Assembly (NCBI GenBank): GCA_024281095.1
Contig: JAMXLJ010000159.1
Location: 18,115 to 82,114, forward strand
Length of the DNA: 64,000 nt
Origin: Acidimicrobiia bacterium
Lineage (GTDB): Bacteria > Actinomycetota > Acidimicrobiia > IMCC26256 > JAMXLJ01
Direction of reading: 5' to 3'
Shown here: one piece after another, positions 33,692 to 41,307 of the stretch
Numbering within the stretch: position 1 is the stretch's first letter
How the letters are laid out: each line of letters opens with the position of its first letter
Translations under genes and position numbers: made by a program
Notes under the pieces: generated by a model
Told to the model about the DNA's origin: nothing
Database searches by the model: none
The model's input: only the letters and a program-made list of their open reading frames with translations

Positions 33692-36180
33692 AGGCAGTGA
33701 TCCTGGCCGGTGGTGAGGGCACGCGCCTGCGCCCGCTCACGAGCAACCAGCCGAAGCCAATGCTTCCGATGGTGAACAAGCCGATGATGGAGCACATCGT
33801 CGGGCTGCTCGCCGACCACGGTTTCGACGACATCGTCGTGACCGTCGCGTTCCTCGCCAACCAGATCCGCAACCACTTCGGCGACGGATCCGACTTCGGC
33901 GTGCGGTTGCGCTACGCCACCGAGGAGACACCGCTCGGCACCGCGGGCTCGGTGCGCAACGCGTCGGCGGAGCTCGACGACACGTTCCTCGTCATCGCGG
34001 GCGACGTGCTCACCGACATCGACCTCTCCGAGATCGTGAAGGCCCATCAGGCCGCGGGCGCGTTCGGCACCATCGCGCTGAAGCGAGTCGACAACCCGTT
34101 GGAGTTCGGGATCGTCATCACCCGCGAGGACGGCACGATCGAACGCTTCCTCGAGAAGCCCACGTGGGGTCAGGTCTTCTCCGACACGATCAACACGGGC
34201 ATCTACGTGCTCGAGCCCGACATCTTCGACTTCATCCCCGCCGACGAGGTGGTCGACTTCTCGGGTGACGTGTTCCCGGCGGTGCTGGAGCGGGGCCTGC
34301 CCCTGCTGGGCCACGTCGCCGACGGCTACTGGGAGGACGTGGGCACGCTGGAGGCGTACCAACGGGCACACCACGACGTGCTCGACGGTCATGTGCGCAT
34401 CGAGGTCAGCGGCTTCGAGATGGCGCCCGGTGTGTGGCTCGGTGAGGACGCCGACATCGACCCGAGCGCGCGGATCCAGGGCCCCACCGTCATCGGGGAC
34501 AACTGCCGCGTCGAGGCAGGCGCGGAGCTGCGCGAGTACACGGTTCTCGGCACCGACGTGGTGGTGAAGCACGACGCCTTCCTCGAACGGGCGATCGTGC
34601 ACGACCACGTCTACGTCGGTCCCAACGCCCGGCTCCGCGGAGCCGTTGTCGGCCGTTCCACCGACCTGCGCGGCCACGCCCGGGCCGAGGAGGGCGTCGT
34701 GCTCGGCGACGAGTGCTTCGTGGGCGAGCACGCCGTCATCAACCCGGGCGTGAAGGTGTACCCGTTCAAGACGGTCGAGTCGGGCGCGATCATCAACTCG
34801 TCGATCGTGTGGGAGAGCCGCGGGGCCCGCACGCTGTTCGGGCGCCGCGGTGTGCGCGGTCTCGCCAACGTCGACATCACGCCCGAGGTCGCGGTGCGCC
34901 TCGCGATGGCGTACGGAACCTCGTTGAAGAAGGGCTCCACCGTCACGACCAGCCGCGACACGAGCCGGGTCGCGAGGGCGTTGAAGCGGGCGATCATCGG
35001 CGGCCTGAACCTCGCCGCGGTCGGTGTCGACGACATCGAGCTCGCGACCGTGCCGCTCACGCGATTCCAGATCCGCAACGGGAACGCGCAGGGCGGCATC
35101 ACGGTGCGCCTCGCGCCGGGCGATCCCAACACCGTCGAGATTCGCTTCTTCGACGCCGATGGGCGTGATATCGACGAGGCCGCCCAGCGCAAGATCGAGC
35201 GCTTGCTGTACCGGGAGGACTACCGCCGGGCGTTTGCGGGCGACATCGGCGACATCGTGTTCCCGCCGCGCGCCATCGAGTTCTACAGCGCGGCCATCGA
35301 GCGTCTCGTCGACGCTCCGACGGTGCGGGCGTACGGCTTCAAAGTCGTGCTCGACTACTCGTTCGGTGCCAGCTCGCTCGTGCTGCCCACGGTGCTCGCC
35401 AAGGTCGGCGCGGACGTGCTCGCCGTGAACCCGTTCGCGAGCACCGCCTCGGCCGCCGCCGCGCTCGACGACTACCGGTCGCGGGTCGGGCGGATCATCG
35501 ACCTCGTGCGCGGATCGGGCAGCCATCTCGGTCTCGTGCTCGACCCCGACGGCGAGACCGCGACGATCATCGACGACGAGGGTCATGTGCTCTCGCCCGA
35601 TCAAGCGCTCCTGACGTTGCTGACGCTCGTGTGCGAAGCGAAGCCCGACGCATGCATCGCGCTTCCCGTGTCGGTGAGCAGCGAGGCGGAGCGCATCGCG
35701 ACGGAACACGGCGCGAACATCGTGTGGACCAAGCTGTCGCCCGCGCACATCATGGAGGTCGCCTCCGACACGGACGTCGACTTCGCCGCGTCGCAGGAAG
35801 GCGGCTTCATCTGGCCCGACTTCCTGCCCGCGTACGACGCGATCGCCACGCTCACGAAGTTGCTCGACCTCCTAGCCAAGACGGGGCGTTCGCTGTCGTC
35901 GATCGTGCATCGTCTGCCCGCCGTGCACATGGCCCACGAGGCCGTGGCCACGCCGTGGGAACGCAAGGGCGCGGTCATGCGCGAGGTCGTCGAGCGCGCG
36001 AAGGACCGTGAGCTGGTCCTCGTCGACGGCGTCAAGCTCCTCCACCAGGGTGGCTGGGCGCTCGTGCTGCCCGATCCCGAGGAGCCGATAACCCACGTGT
36101 GGGCCGAGGGTGGCTCCGACAACGAGGCCCGACAGCTCGCCCAGGAGTACGCGAGGCGGATCCGTCAGGCACTGCGCTGA
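33688..36180 (+). CDS. sugar nucleotidyltransferase fused to a degenerate phosphomannomutase
   Basis: An 830-residue fusion. Residues 1-235 are a nucleotidyltransferase with an intact GGEGTRLRPLT signature and PKPMLP. A left-handed beta-helix (about 250-360) follows, then a phosphohexomutase-like region (about 385-830). In the mutase part the phosphoserine loop (TASHNP type) reads RLAPGDPN near 473, and the metal loop (DPDADR) reads DPDGET near 618, so mutase activity is unlikely. The first domain probably makes GDP-mannose or another NDP-sugar. The TTG start overlaps the pgsA stop (TTGA), indicating coupling. Similar fusions occur in other actinobacteria. Confidence 0.88.
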   Translation: MKAVILAGGEGTRLRPLTSNQPKPMLPMVNKPMMEHIVGLLADHGFDDIVVTVAFLANQIRNHFGDGSDFGVRLRYATEETPLGTAGSVRNASAELDDTFLVIAGDVLTDIDLSEIVKAHQAAGAFGTIALKRVDNPLEFGIVITREDGTIERFLEKPTWGQVFSDTINTGIYVLEPDIFDFIPADEVVDFSGDVFPAVLERGLPLLGHVADGYWEDVGTLEAYQRAHHDVLDGHVRIEVSGFEMAPGVWLGEDADIDPSARIQGPTVIGDNCRVEAGAELREYTVLGTDVVVKHDAFLERAIVHDHVYVGPNARLRGAVVGRSTDLRGHARAEEGVVLGDECFVGEHAVINPGVKVYPFKTVESGAIINSSIVWESRGARTLFGRRGVRGLANVDITPEVAVRLAMAYGTSLKKGSTVTTSRDTSRVARALKRAIIGGLNLAAVGVDDIELATVPLTRFQIRNGNAQGGITVRLAPGDPNTVEIRFFDADGRDIDEAAQRKIERLLYREDYRRAFAGDIGDIVFPPRAIEFYSAAIERLVDAPTVRAYGFKVVLDYSFGASSLVLPTVLAKVGADVLAVNPFASTASAAAALDDYRSRVGRIIDLVRGSGSHLGLVLDPDGETATIIDDEGHVLSPDQALLTLLTLVCEAKPDACIALPVSVSSEAERIATEHGANIVWTKLSPAHIMEVASDTDVDFAASQEGGFIWPDFLPAYDAIATLTKLLDLLAKTGRSLSSIVHRLPAVHMAHEAVATPWERKGAVMREVVERAKDRELVLVDGVKLLHQGGWALVLPDPEEPITHVWAEGGSDNEARQLAQEYARRIRQALR

Positions 36181-36233
36181 CTGCGACTGGATACGATCCG
36201 GCCCGCTGCGCCCGTCGCGAAAGGGATGGCCCG

Positions 36234-36617
36234 ATGGAGTTTCCGCAAGACCTTCGGTACTCGCGCGAGCACGAATGGGTGCGCGTCGAGGACGGCCGGG
36301 CCCGGGTCGGCATCACCGACTATGCGCAGGACGCGCTCGGCGACGTCGTCTTCGTGCAGCTTCCGGAGGCCGGGGCCGACGTTGCCGCCGCCGCGACCTG
36401 CTGCGAGGTGGAGTCCACGAAGTCGGTGTCGGAGGTCTACGCCCCGGTCTCCGGCACGGTCGTCGAGGTGAACGACGCGCTCGAGGACGCACCGGAGCAG
36501 ATCAACGAGGATCCCTATGGCGACGGCTGGCTGTTCGTGATCGAGATGTCCAACCCCGCCGAGCTCGACGCGCTGCTCGACGCGGCCGCATACGAGGCGT
36601 TCGTCAGCGAGCCGTGA
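36234..36617 (+). CDS. gcvH: glycine cleavage system H protein
   Basis: The 127-residue lipoyl carrier that shuttles the aminomethyl group between P, T and L proteins. The lipoylated Lys63 is in CCEVESTKSVSEVYAP, and the C-terminal NEDPYGDGWLFVIEM is diagnostic. A TACGAT element about 45 nt upstream and an aaaggga site before the ATG give it its own leadered promoter. The octanoyltransferase-like gene overlaps its stop codon by 4 nt. Confidence 0.97.
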   Translation: MEFPQDLRYSREHEWVRVEDGRARVGITDYAQDALGDVVFVQLPEAGADVAAAATCCEVESTKSVSEVYAPVSGTVVEVNDALEDAPEQINEDPYGDGWLFVIEMSNPAELDALLDAAAYEAFVSEP

Positions 36618-37345
36618 CGTTCGCCGGCGAGTGGCTGCTGATCGACGACGTCGACGGCACCCGCTCGGCCGCCGGTCAGATGGCGGCCGACCTGACCCTC
36701 CTGGACGAGGTCGCGGGTGGCGCACCACCGGCGTTGCGCCTCTACACGTGGCACGCGCCGGCGCTGTCGCTCGGCCGGTTCCAGCCCGACGACGACGTCG
36801 ACCGCGCCGCGTGCGACCGCCTGGGCGTCGAGGTCGTCCGGCGGCCGACCGGCGGGCGGGCCCTGCTCCACGGTGGCGACCTGACCTACGCCGTCGTCTT
36901 CCGGCGGCCGCGCGGCGCCGCGGGATCCGTCGACATGCTGTTCCGGCGCCTGGCCGCGGCCCTCGTCGCGGGTCTCGCCCAACTTGGCGTGCCCGCCTGT
37001 CTCGGTCGGGGAGCGGGCGACGTCGGCCCTGCGTGCTTCAGCGCGGCCCGGGGCGCGGATCTCCGCGTCGGCGACCGGAAGCTGTGTGGGTCGGCCCAGC
37101 TGCAGCGTGAAGGAGCGGTGCTCCAACACGGATCGGTCCTGTGCCGGCGGCTCCCCGTCGACGAAGCCGACCTGCTCGCCTGCACGGACGACGAGGCCCG
37201 TCGCTCCATGCGGGTCGCCCTGCGCCACCGGACGGTGACCTTGGAAGAGCTGGGCGTGCCGGTCGAGCCAGAAGAGGTTGGCGCCGCCCTGATCTCGGGA
37301 TTCGCCCAGACTCTCGACGTGAAGTGGAGGTCGAGAGTCACCTGA
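36614..37345 (+). CDS. LipM-like octanoyltransferase / lipoate ligase family protein
   Basis: A 243-residue BirA/LplA/LipB-fold protein. It has the RRPTGGRALLHGGDLTY acyl-binding motif and Lys156 in GDRKLCGSAQ. A Cys141 in GPACFSA stands where LipM-type octanoyltransferases carry their catalytic Cys, which lipoate ligases lack. LipM moves octanoate from acyl carrier protein onto GcvH for later sulfur insertion by LipA. Overlap with gcvH (GTGA) makes GcvH the obvious substrate. A lipoate ligase role is the alternative. Confidence 0.82.
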   Translation: MTFAGEWLLIDDVDGTRSAAGQMAADLTLLDEVAGGAPPALRLYTWHAPALSLGRFQPDDDVDRAACDRLGVEVVRRPTGGRALLHGGDLTYAVVFRRPRGAAGSVDMLFRRLAAALVAGLAQLGVPACLGRGAGDVGPACFSAARGADLRVGDRKLCGSAQLQREGAVLQHGSVLCRRLPVDEADLLACTDDEARRSMRVALRHRTVTLEELGVPVEPEEVGAALISGFAQTLDVKWRSRVT

Positions 37346-37458
37346 GAGGGCGTTCGGAAGCGGCTCGCCCATGCGCGCGACGCCGCGACTGCCGGTCGTC
37401 AATGCCTCCACCTGCCCCTGACGTCGATGCTTCATTGCTGGCGCTCGACCGCGGTCAG

Positions 37459-37464
37459 TACCCT
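37459..37464 (+). promoter_or_regulatory. promoter of the garA-like gene
   Basis: TACCCT 8 nt before the ATG, with TTGCTG at 37435-37440 as a possible -35 (spacer 18 nt). The transcript would be nearly leaderless. Confidence 0.45.
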
Positions 37465-37472
37465 TTGAGCTG

Positions 37473-37937
37473 ATGATCTGCCCACGGTGTGGTCACCCGA
37501 ACGAGGAGGGTGCCAACTTCTGTTCCTCGTGTGGCGCACCGCTTCCGGGCGACGACACGACGGTCACGCTGACGCCCGTGCCCGAGCGCGGCGAGCAGGC
37601 CGAGACCGTGGCGCTCGGCGAGCTGCCCGAGGGCACCGGCATGCTCGTGGTCCGCCGCGGCCCCAACGCGGGGAGCAGCTACGTGCTCGACCGGCCTGCG
37701 GTCACCGCCGGTCGTCACCCCGACTCCGACATCTTCCTCGACGACATCACCGTCTCTCGCCGTCACGCCGTCGTCGACCAGAAGGCGGACGGCTACTTGC
37801 TGCGCGACGTCGGTTCGCTCAACGGCACCTACGTGAACCGTGAGCGGGTCGACGAGCGGGTGTTGCAGAACGGCGACGAGATCCAGATCGGCCGGTTCAT
37901 CCTGACGTTCCTGGTGTCCGGCCGGCAGGAAGGATGA
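37473..37937 (+). CDS. GarA-like FHA protein with N-terminal zinc ribbon
   Basis: A 154-residue protein. Residues 3-20 form a zinc ribbon (CPRC ... CSSC). Residues 57-145 form an FHA domain nearly identical in key stretches to GarA/OdhI: RRGPNAGS, GRHPDSDIFLDDITVSRRHA and GSLNGTYVNRE. GarA binds and inhibits 2-oxoglutarate-using enzymes until kinases phosphorylate an N-terminal Thr, after which it binds itself. The usual ETTSVF motif is absent; Thr29-Thr30 in DDTTVTL is a possible substitute. Position after gcvH and before the FtsR gene matches the mycobacterial order. Confidence 0.9.
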   Translation: MICPRCGHPNEEGANFCSSCGAPLPGDDTTVTLTPVPERGEQAETVALGELPEGTGMLVVRRGPNAGSSYVLDRPAVTAGRHPDSDIFLDDITVSRRHAVVDQKADGYLLRDVGSLNGTYVNRERVDERVLQNGDEIQIGRFILTFLVSGRQEG

Positions 37938-37938
37938 C

Positions 37939-38865
37939 GTGCCCGACACCCAGCCCCGCACCGTGACGCGGCAGGGGAGCATGGCCGCGCCACAACACCA
38001 GTCGATCGGCGAGGTTCTCGCGACGCTGCGCGAGGAGTTCCCGGACATCACCATCTCGAAGATCCGCTTCCTCGAGAGCCAGGGGCTGATCGACCCCGAA
38101 CGCACGCCGTCGGGGTATCGCAAGTTCTACGCCAGCGACATCGAGCGACTGCGATGGATCCTGCGCCAGCAGAAGGACAACTTTCTTCCGCTCAAGGTCA
38201 TCCGCGGTCGGCTCGAGGAACTCGAGGCTCAGGGCTTCGTCGAGCCCGGTGTGTCCGGACGAGGCGGCGGGGACGTGTCGGACGCCGGCGCCGGTGCAGA
38301 GGAGGCGCTCGTGGAGCCCGACGCGTCGCGAACCGGCGGTGACGACGACGCACGCGGCCGCGCTTCCGGCAATCGCGGTGCACGCCCGCGCGCCGCCGGC
38401 TCGAGCGGGGCGCGCAAGACGGAGACGCCGCAGCTCCCGCTCGACGACGGTCCGAGCGACGATCTCGCGCTCGGGCCCACGGGCGCGAGCCTCACGCGCG
38501 CCGAGCTCGCCCGGGCCGCGGGTCTCGACGACGCGCAGGTCGGCGAGCTCGAGTCGTACGGGCTGCTCAGCCCGGCGGTGGAGACCAAGGACGGAGTGCT
38601 GTTCGACGAAGACGCCCTGGCGATCGCACGGCTCGCGGCCGGCTTCTTCCGCCATGGTGTCGAGGCGCGCCACCTCCGCATGTACCGGACGTTCGCGGAA
38701 CGCGAAGCGGTGCTGTTCGAACAGCTGCTGATCGGGTACCTGCGCCAGCGCAACCCCGAGGCGCGCTCACTCGCGCAGGAGCAGCTCGAAGAGCTCGCAC
38801 GCCTGGGGCGCGGGCTGCGAGGCGCGTACCTGCGTCGCGCGGTGCGCGACGCGTTCAGCGAGTGA
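37939..38865 (+). CDS. ftsR: MerR-family regulator of the FtsR type
   Basis: A 308-residue regulator with an N-terminal MerR helix-turn-helix: IGEVLATLREEFPDITISKIRFLES, then LIDPERTPSGYRKFYASDIERLRWI. A long Gly/Ala-rich linker (about 105-165) leads to a conserved helical C-terminal half. The position directly after the garA gene is that of the mycobacterial/corynebacterial FtsR, an activator of ftsZ. GTG start one base after the previous stop, so translation is coupled. The hpt gene overlaps its end. Confidence 0.85.
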   Translation: MPDTQPRTVTRQGSMAAPQHQSIGEVLATLREEFPDITISKIRFLESQGLIDPERTPSGYRKFYASDIERLRWILRQQKDNFLPLKVIRGRLEELEAQGFVEPGVSGRGGGDVSDAGAGAEEALVEPDASRTGGDDDARGRASGNRGARPRAAGSSGARKTETPQLPLDDGPSDDLALGPTGASLTRAELARAAGLDDAQVGELESYGLLSPAVETKDGVLFDEDALAIARLAAGFFRHGVEARHLRMYRTFAEREAVLFEQLLIGYLRQRNPEARSLAQEQLEELARLGRGLRGAYLRRAVRDAFSE

Positions 38866-39452
38866 CCGGCGCACCACGCGAATCGCGATGGTCACCCTTG
38901 CTGACGCGCGCCGATCTTGCGGCCCGCGTCGACAGGCTCGGCCGTGAGATCGAGGCCGATCACCCCGATGGTGTGTTGCTCGTCGGGGTGCTGAAAGGCG
39001 CGCTCATCTTTCTCGCCGATCTCGCGCGCGCGATCCGCGCCGTTCCGGTCGAGGTCGACTTCATCGCGATCTCGCGGTACGCGCCCGACACCGGTCGCGT
39101 ACGGATCCTCAAGGATCTCGAGGCCGACATTGCCGGCCGCGACATCGTTGTCGTCGAGGACATCGTCGACACCGGACTCACGCTGTCGTATCTGTTGCGC
39201 CAACTCGAGCCGCGCGCGCCGCGTCGTCTCGACGTGTGCGCGCTGCTGGACCGACCAGGGCGGCGCATCGTACCGCTCGAGGTGCGCTACAAAGGCGAGG
39301 AGATCCCCGACGTCTTCGTGCTCGGGTACGGGCTCCATTACGCGGATCTGTACCGCAACCTGCCCGTCGTCGTGGAAGCAGACCCGCGCGCGCTACGCGA
39401 AGATCCGGCCGCGTTCGTTCCCGCGCTGTACCAACCGCGTCCAGCTGCGTGA
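38862..39452 (+). CDS. hpt: hypoxanthine phosphoribosyltransferase
   Basis: A 196-residue purine phosphoribosyltransferase. The PRPP loop VVVEDIVDTGLTL near residue 96, the LVGVLKGALIFLADL segment and the YKGEEIPDVFVLGYGLHY region near the C-terminus identify HPRT rather than adenine phosphoribosyltransferase. It salvages hypoxanthine and guanine with PRPP. GTG start overlaps the ftsR stop. It is not usually part of the garA-ftsR-bfn block, so it appears to be an insertion in that order. Confidence 0.92.
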   Translation: MTGAPRESRWSPLLTRADLAARVDRLGREIEADHPDGVLLVGVLKGALIFLADLARAIRAVPVEVDFIAISRYAPDTGRVRILKDLEADIAGRDIVVVEDIVDTGLTLSYLLRQLEPRAPRRLDVCALLDRPGRRIVPLEVRYKGEEIPDVFVLGYGLHYADLYRNLPVVVEADPRALREDPAAFVPALYQPRPAA

Positions 39453-39582
39453 CGGCAAGGCGCGAAGCGCCGCGGGAATGAAGTTCGCAACCCGGCGGGT
39501 AGCGCTCCGGGAGCCGTCGTGCGCGGGCGGAGCGCCGGAAGCGCGGTGGTAGGGTGGCGGGCACGACGTCGGGAGGCGAGCT

Positions 39583-40065
39583 GTGATCCGAGTGTCGCTG
39601 GTGGGTGTCCGTGTCGAGGTCCCGACCAATCAGCCCATCGTGCTGCTACGCGAGCAGGACGGGCAGCGCCACCTGCCGATCTTCATCGGCCCTCCCGAAG
39701 CGACGGCGATCGTGTACGCACTGCAGGGCATGGAGACGCCGCGGCCGCTCACGCACGACTTGTTCAAGTCGGTGCTCGACGAGCTCTCGGCCAAGCTCGA
39801 GCGCGTCGTGATCACCGAGCTGCACGAAGGCACGTTCTACGCCGAGATCGAGCTCCAGCAGCAGGATGCGACCCACCGCATCTCCTCACGCCCGTCGGAC
39901 GCCATCGCACTGGCCGTGCGCTACGACGAGCAGGTCCCGATCTTCGTGGAGGAGGCCGTGCTCGACGAGGCCGGGGTGCTCTTCGAGTCCGAGGAGGAAG
40001 AGGAGCAGATCGAGGAGTTCCGGGAGTTCCTCGACCAGGTCCGCCCCGAGGACTTCGCCCAGTAG
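39583..40065 (+). CDS. bifunctional nuclease family protein (DUF151)
   Basis: A 160-residue DUF151 protein: VLLREQDGQRHLPIFIGPPEATAI, LTHDLFKSVLDEL and SRPSDAIALAVRYDEQVPIFV are the family core. The C-terminus is strongly acidic (EEEEEQIEEF). Plant and bacterial members have been reported as nucleases, but the bacterial role is unclear. A gggaggcg site precedes the GTG, and a TAGGGT about 30 nt upstream may be its -10. A short slippage-type duplication spans its stop codon. Confidence 0.9.
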   Translation: MIRVSLVGVRVEVPTNQPIVLLREQDGQRHLPIFIGPPEATAIVYALQGMETPRPLTHDLFKSVLDELSAKLERVVITELHEGTFYAEIELQQQDATHRISSRPSDAIALAVRYDEQVPIFVEEAVLDEAGVLFESEEEEEQIEEFREFLDQVRPEDFAQ

Positions 40066-40199
40066 TGGCCCAGTAGTGGTCCGGTCGATGGCCCAGTCGA
40101 TGGCCCCGTAGAGACCGCGGCGCGTCACACGTCTCCGCTTCTCCGCCACGCAGCGTCCGCGGTCGGGGCCCACGGCTCGCCGTCAGGTCGAGGTGCACG

Positions 40200-40228
40200 T
40201 TGACGTCGAGGGCGGGGCCATGTACGGT
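40200..40228 (+). promoter_or_regulatory. sigma-70-type promoter upstream of merR gene
   Basis: TTGACG, a 17-nt spacer, then TACGGT: the best -35/-10 pair in the window. The predicted transcript begins near 40235, leaving a leader of about 60 nt before the MerR gene. Confidence 0.6.
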
Positions 40229-40296
40229 CGACACCCTCGTAACTACGGGCGTGCAACTTCGCGCTCACCGCGAGGGGAAGGCGCCGGCGGCGGCGC

Positions 40297-40815
40297 GTGA
40301 AGGCGAGGGCGGCGACGATGGTGAGTGACGGCGAGAACGAGCACGGCTTCGGCGGCCCGCAGGTCTGCAAGCTCGTCGGGATCTCGTACCGGCAGCTCGA
40401 CTACTGGGCCCGCACGGACCTGCTGCGACCGTCGCTTGCCGACGCGCAGGGGAGTGGCACCCAACGGCGCTACTCGTACCGCGATCTCGTCGCGTTGAAG
40501 GTCATCAAGAGCCTGCTCGACGCGGGCGTTTCCCTGCAGACGGCCCGGAAGGCGATCGAATACCTCCGGACGCATCTCGGCGAGCAGATCTCCTCGGCGA
40601 GCCTCGTGCTCAACGGCACCAACTCGGTGCTCGCGCAGACGGGCGAGGATCTCGTCGACCTCGTACGCCAGGGTCAGGGTGTCCTCAATATCGTGCCGCT
40701 CGGCACGGTGGTCGAGGAGCTCGACGCGCGCATCCACGAGCTCGAGTCGGCGCGTCCGGCGCGAGACGCCGGCAGTCGCGGCGGCGCCGCGAGCGCACAC
40801 GCGCGAGGAGGCTGA
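40297..40815 (+). CDS. MerR-family transcriptional regulator
   Basis: A 172-residue MerR protein: the helix-turn-helix VCKLVGISYRQLDYWARTDLL, a wing with TQRRYSYRDLVALKVIKSLLD, and a C-terminal helical dimerisation part. It corresponds to the second MerR gene after the DUF151 gene in the mycobacterial gcv neighbourhood (Rv1830-type). No Cys cluster, so it is not a metal sensor of the classic type. GTG is the outermost start; an ATG 21 nt inside is a fair alternative. Confidence 0.88.
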   Translation: MKARAATMVSDGENEHGFGGPQVCKLVGISYRQLDYWARTDLLRPSLADAQGSGTQRRYSYRDLVALKVIKSLLDAGVSLQTARKAIEYLRTHLGEQISSASLVLNGTNSVLAQTGEDLVDLVRQGQGVLNIVPLGTVVEELDARIHELESARPARDAGSRGGAASAHARGG

Positions 40816-40842
40816 CCCATCGAGCGGCTGCCCCACGAGCAG

Positions 40843-41307
40843 ATGCGCTTCGCGCACAACTCCGAGCGGCAGTTCGCGAAGCTGCTCGACTTCTACGACA
40901 TCGCGTGGGAGTACGAGCCGCGCCAGTTCGTCCTCGAACGCGATCGTCACGGGCAGCCGGCGCAGGCCTTCACCCCCGACTTCTACCTGCCCGCGTACGA
41001 CCTCTACATCGAGATCACCACGCTCAACCAGAAGCTCGTCACGAAGAAGAACCGCAAGGCGCGCCGGCTGCGCGAGCTCCATCCCGACGTGCGCATCAAG
41101 GTGCTCTATCAACGCGACTACCTGCACCTGTTGGTGAAGTACGGACTCGAGCCGCCGTCACAGCTCGGCGGCGAGCCCATGCCGGCCGAGGTGCGGCCGC
41201 TGCGTTTCGACGCCGACGACGATGCCGGCGACGAAACGGTCGGGCCGTCGCCGCGCACCCGAACCGACGATCACGGCACCGAGCACCGTCGCGCCGAGTC
41301 GGCGTGA
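40843..41307 (+). CDS. PD-(D/E)xK nuclease-like protein, unknown
   Basis: A 154-residue protein of unknown function. The order of acidic residues suggests a restriction-endonuclease-like fold: an early Glu in HNSERQFAKLLDFY, then TPDFYLPAYDLYIEITT, then a basic helix LVTKKNRKARRLREL, and the IKVLYQRDYLHLLVKYGL strand-helix. The metal motif would be PD..ExT, with Thr where nucleases often have Lys; a nearby Lys could substitute. The last 50 residues are acidic and disordered. Its start has no clear ribosome-binding site; its end overlaps gcvT by 4 nt. Confidence 0.65.
   Translation: MRFAHNSERQFAKLLDFYDIAWEYEPRQFVLERDRHGQPAQAFTPDFYLPAYDLYIEITTLNQKLVTKKNRKARRLRELHPDVRIKVLYQRDYLHLLVKYGLEPPSQLGGEPMPAEVRPLRFDADDDAGDETVGPSPRTRTDDHGTEHRRAESA

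Noticed and set aside
33673..35748. Long minus-strand open frame (about 690 codons) opposite the nucleotidyltransferase/mutase fusion
   Set aside because: Antisense shadow with high Arg/His/Asp content and no recognisable domain; the plus-strand protein has clear signatures.
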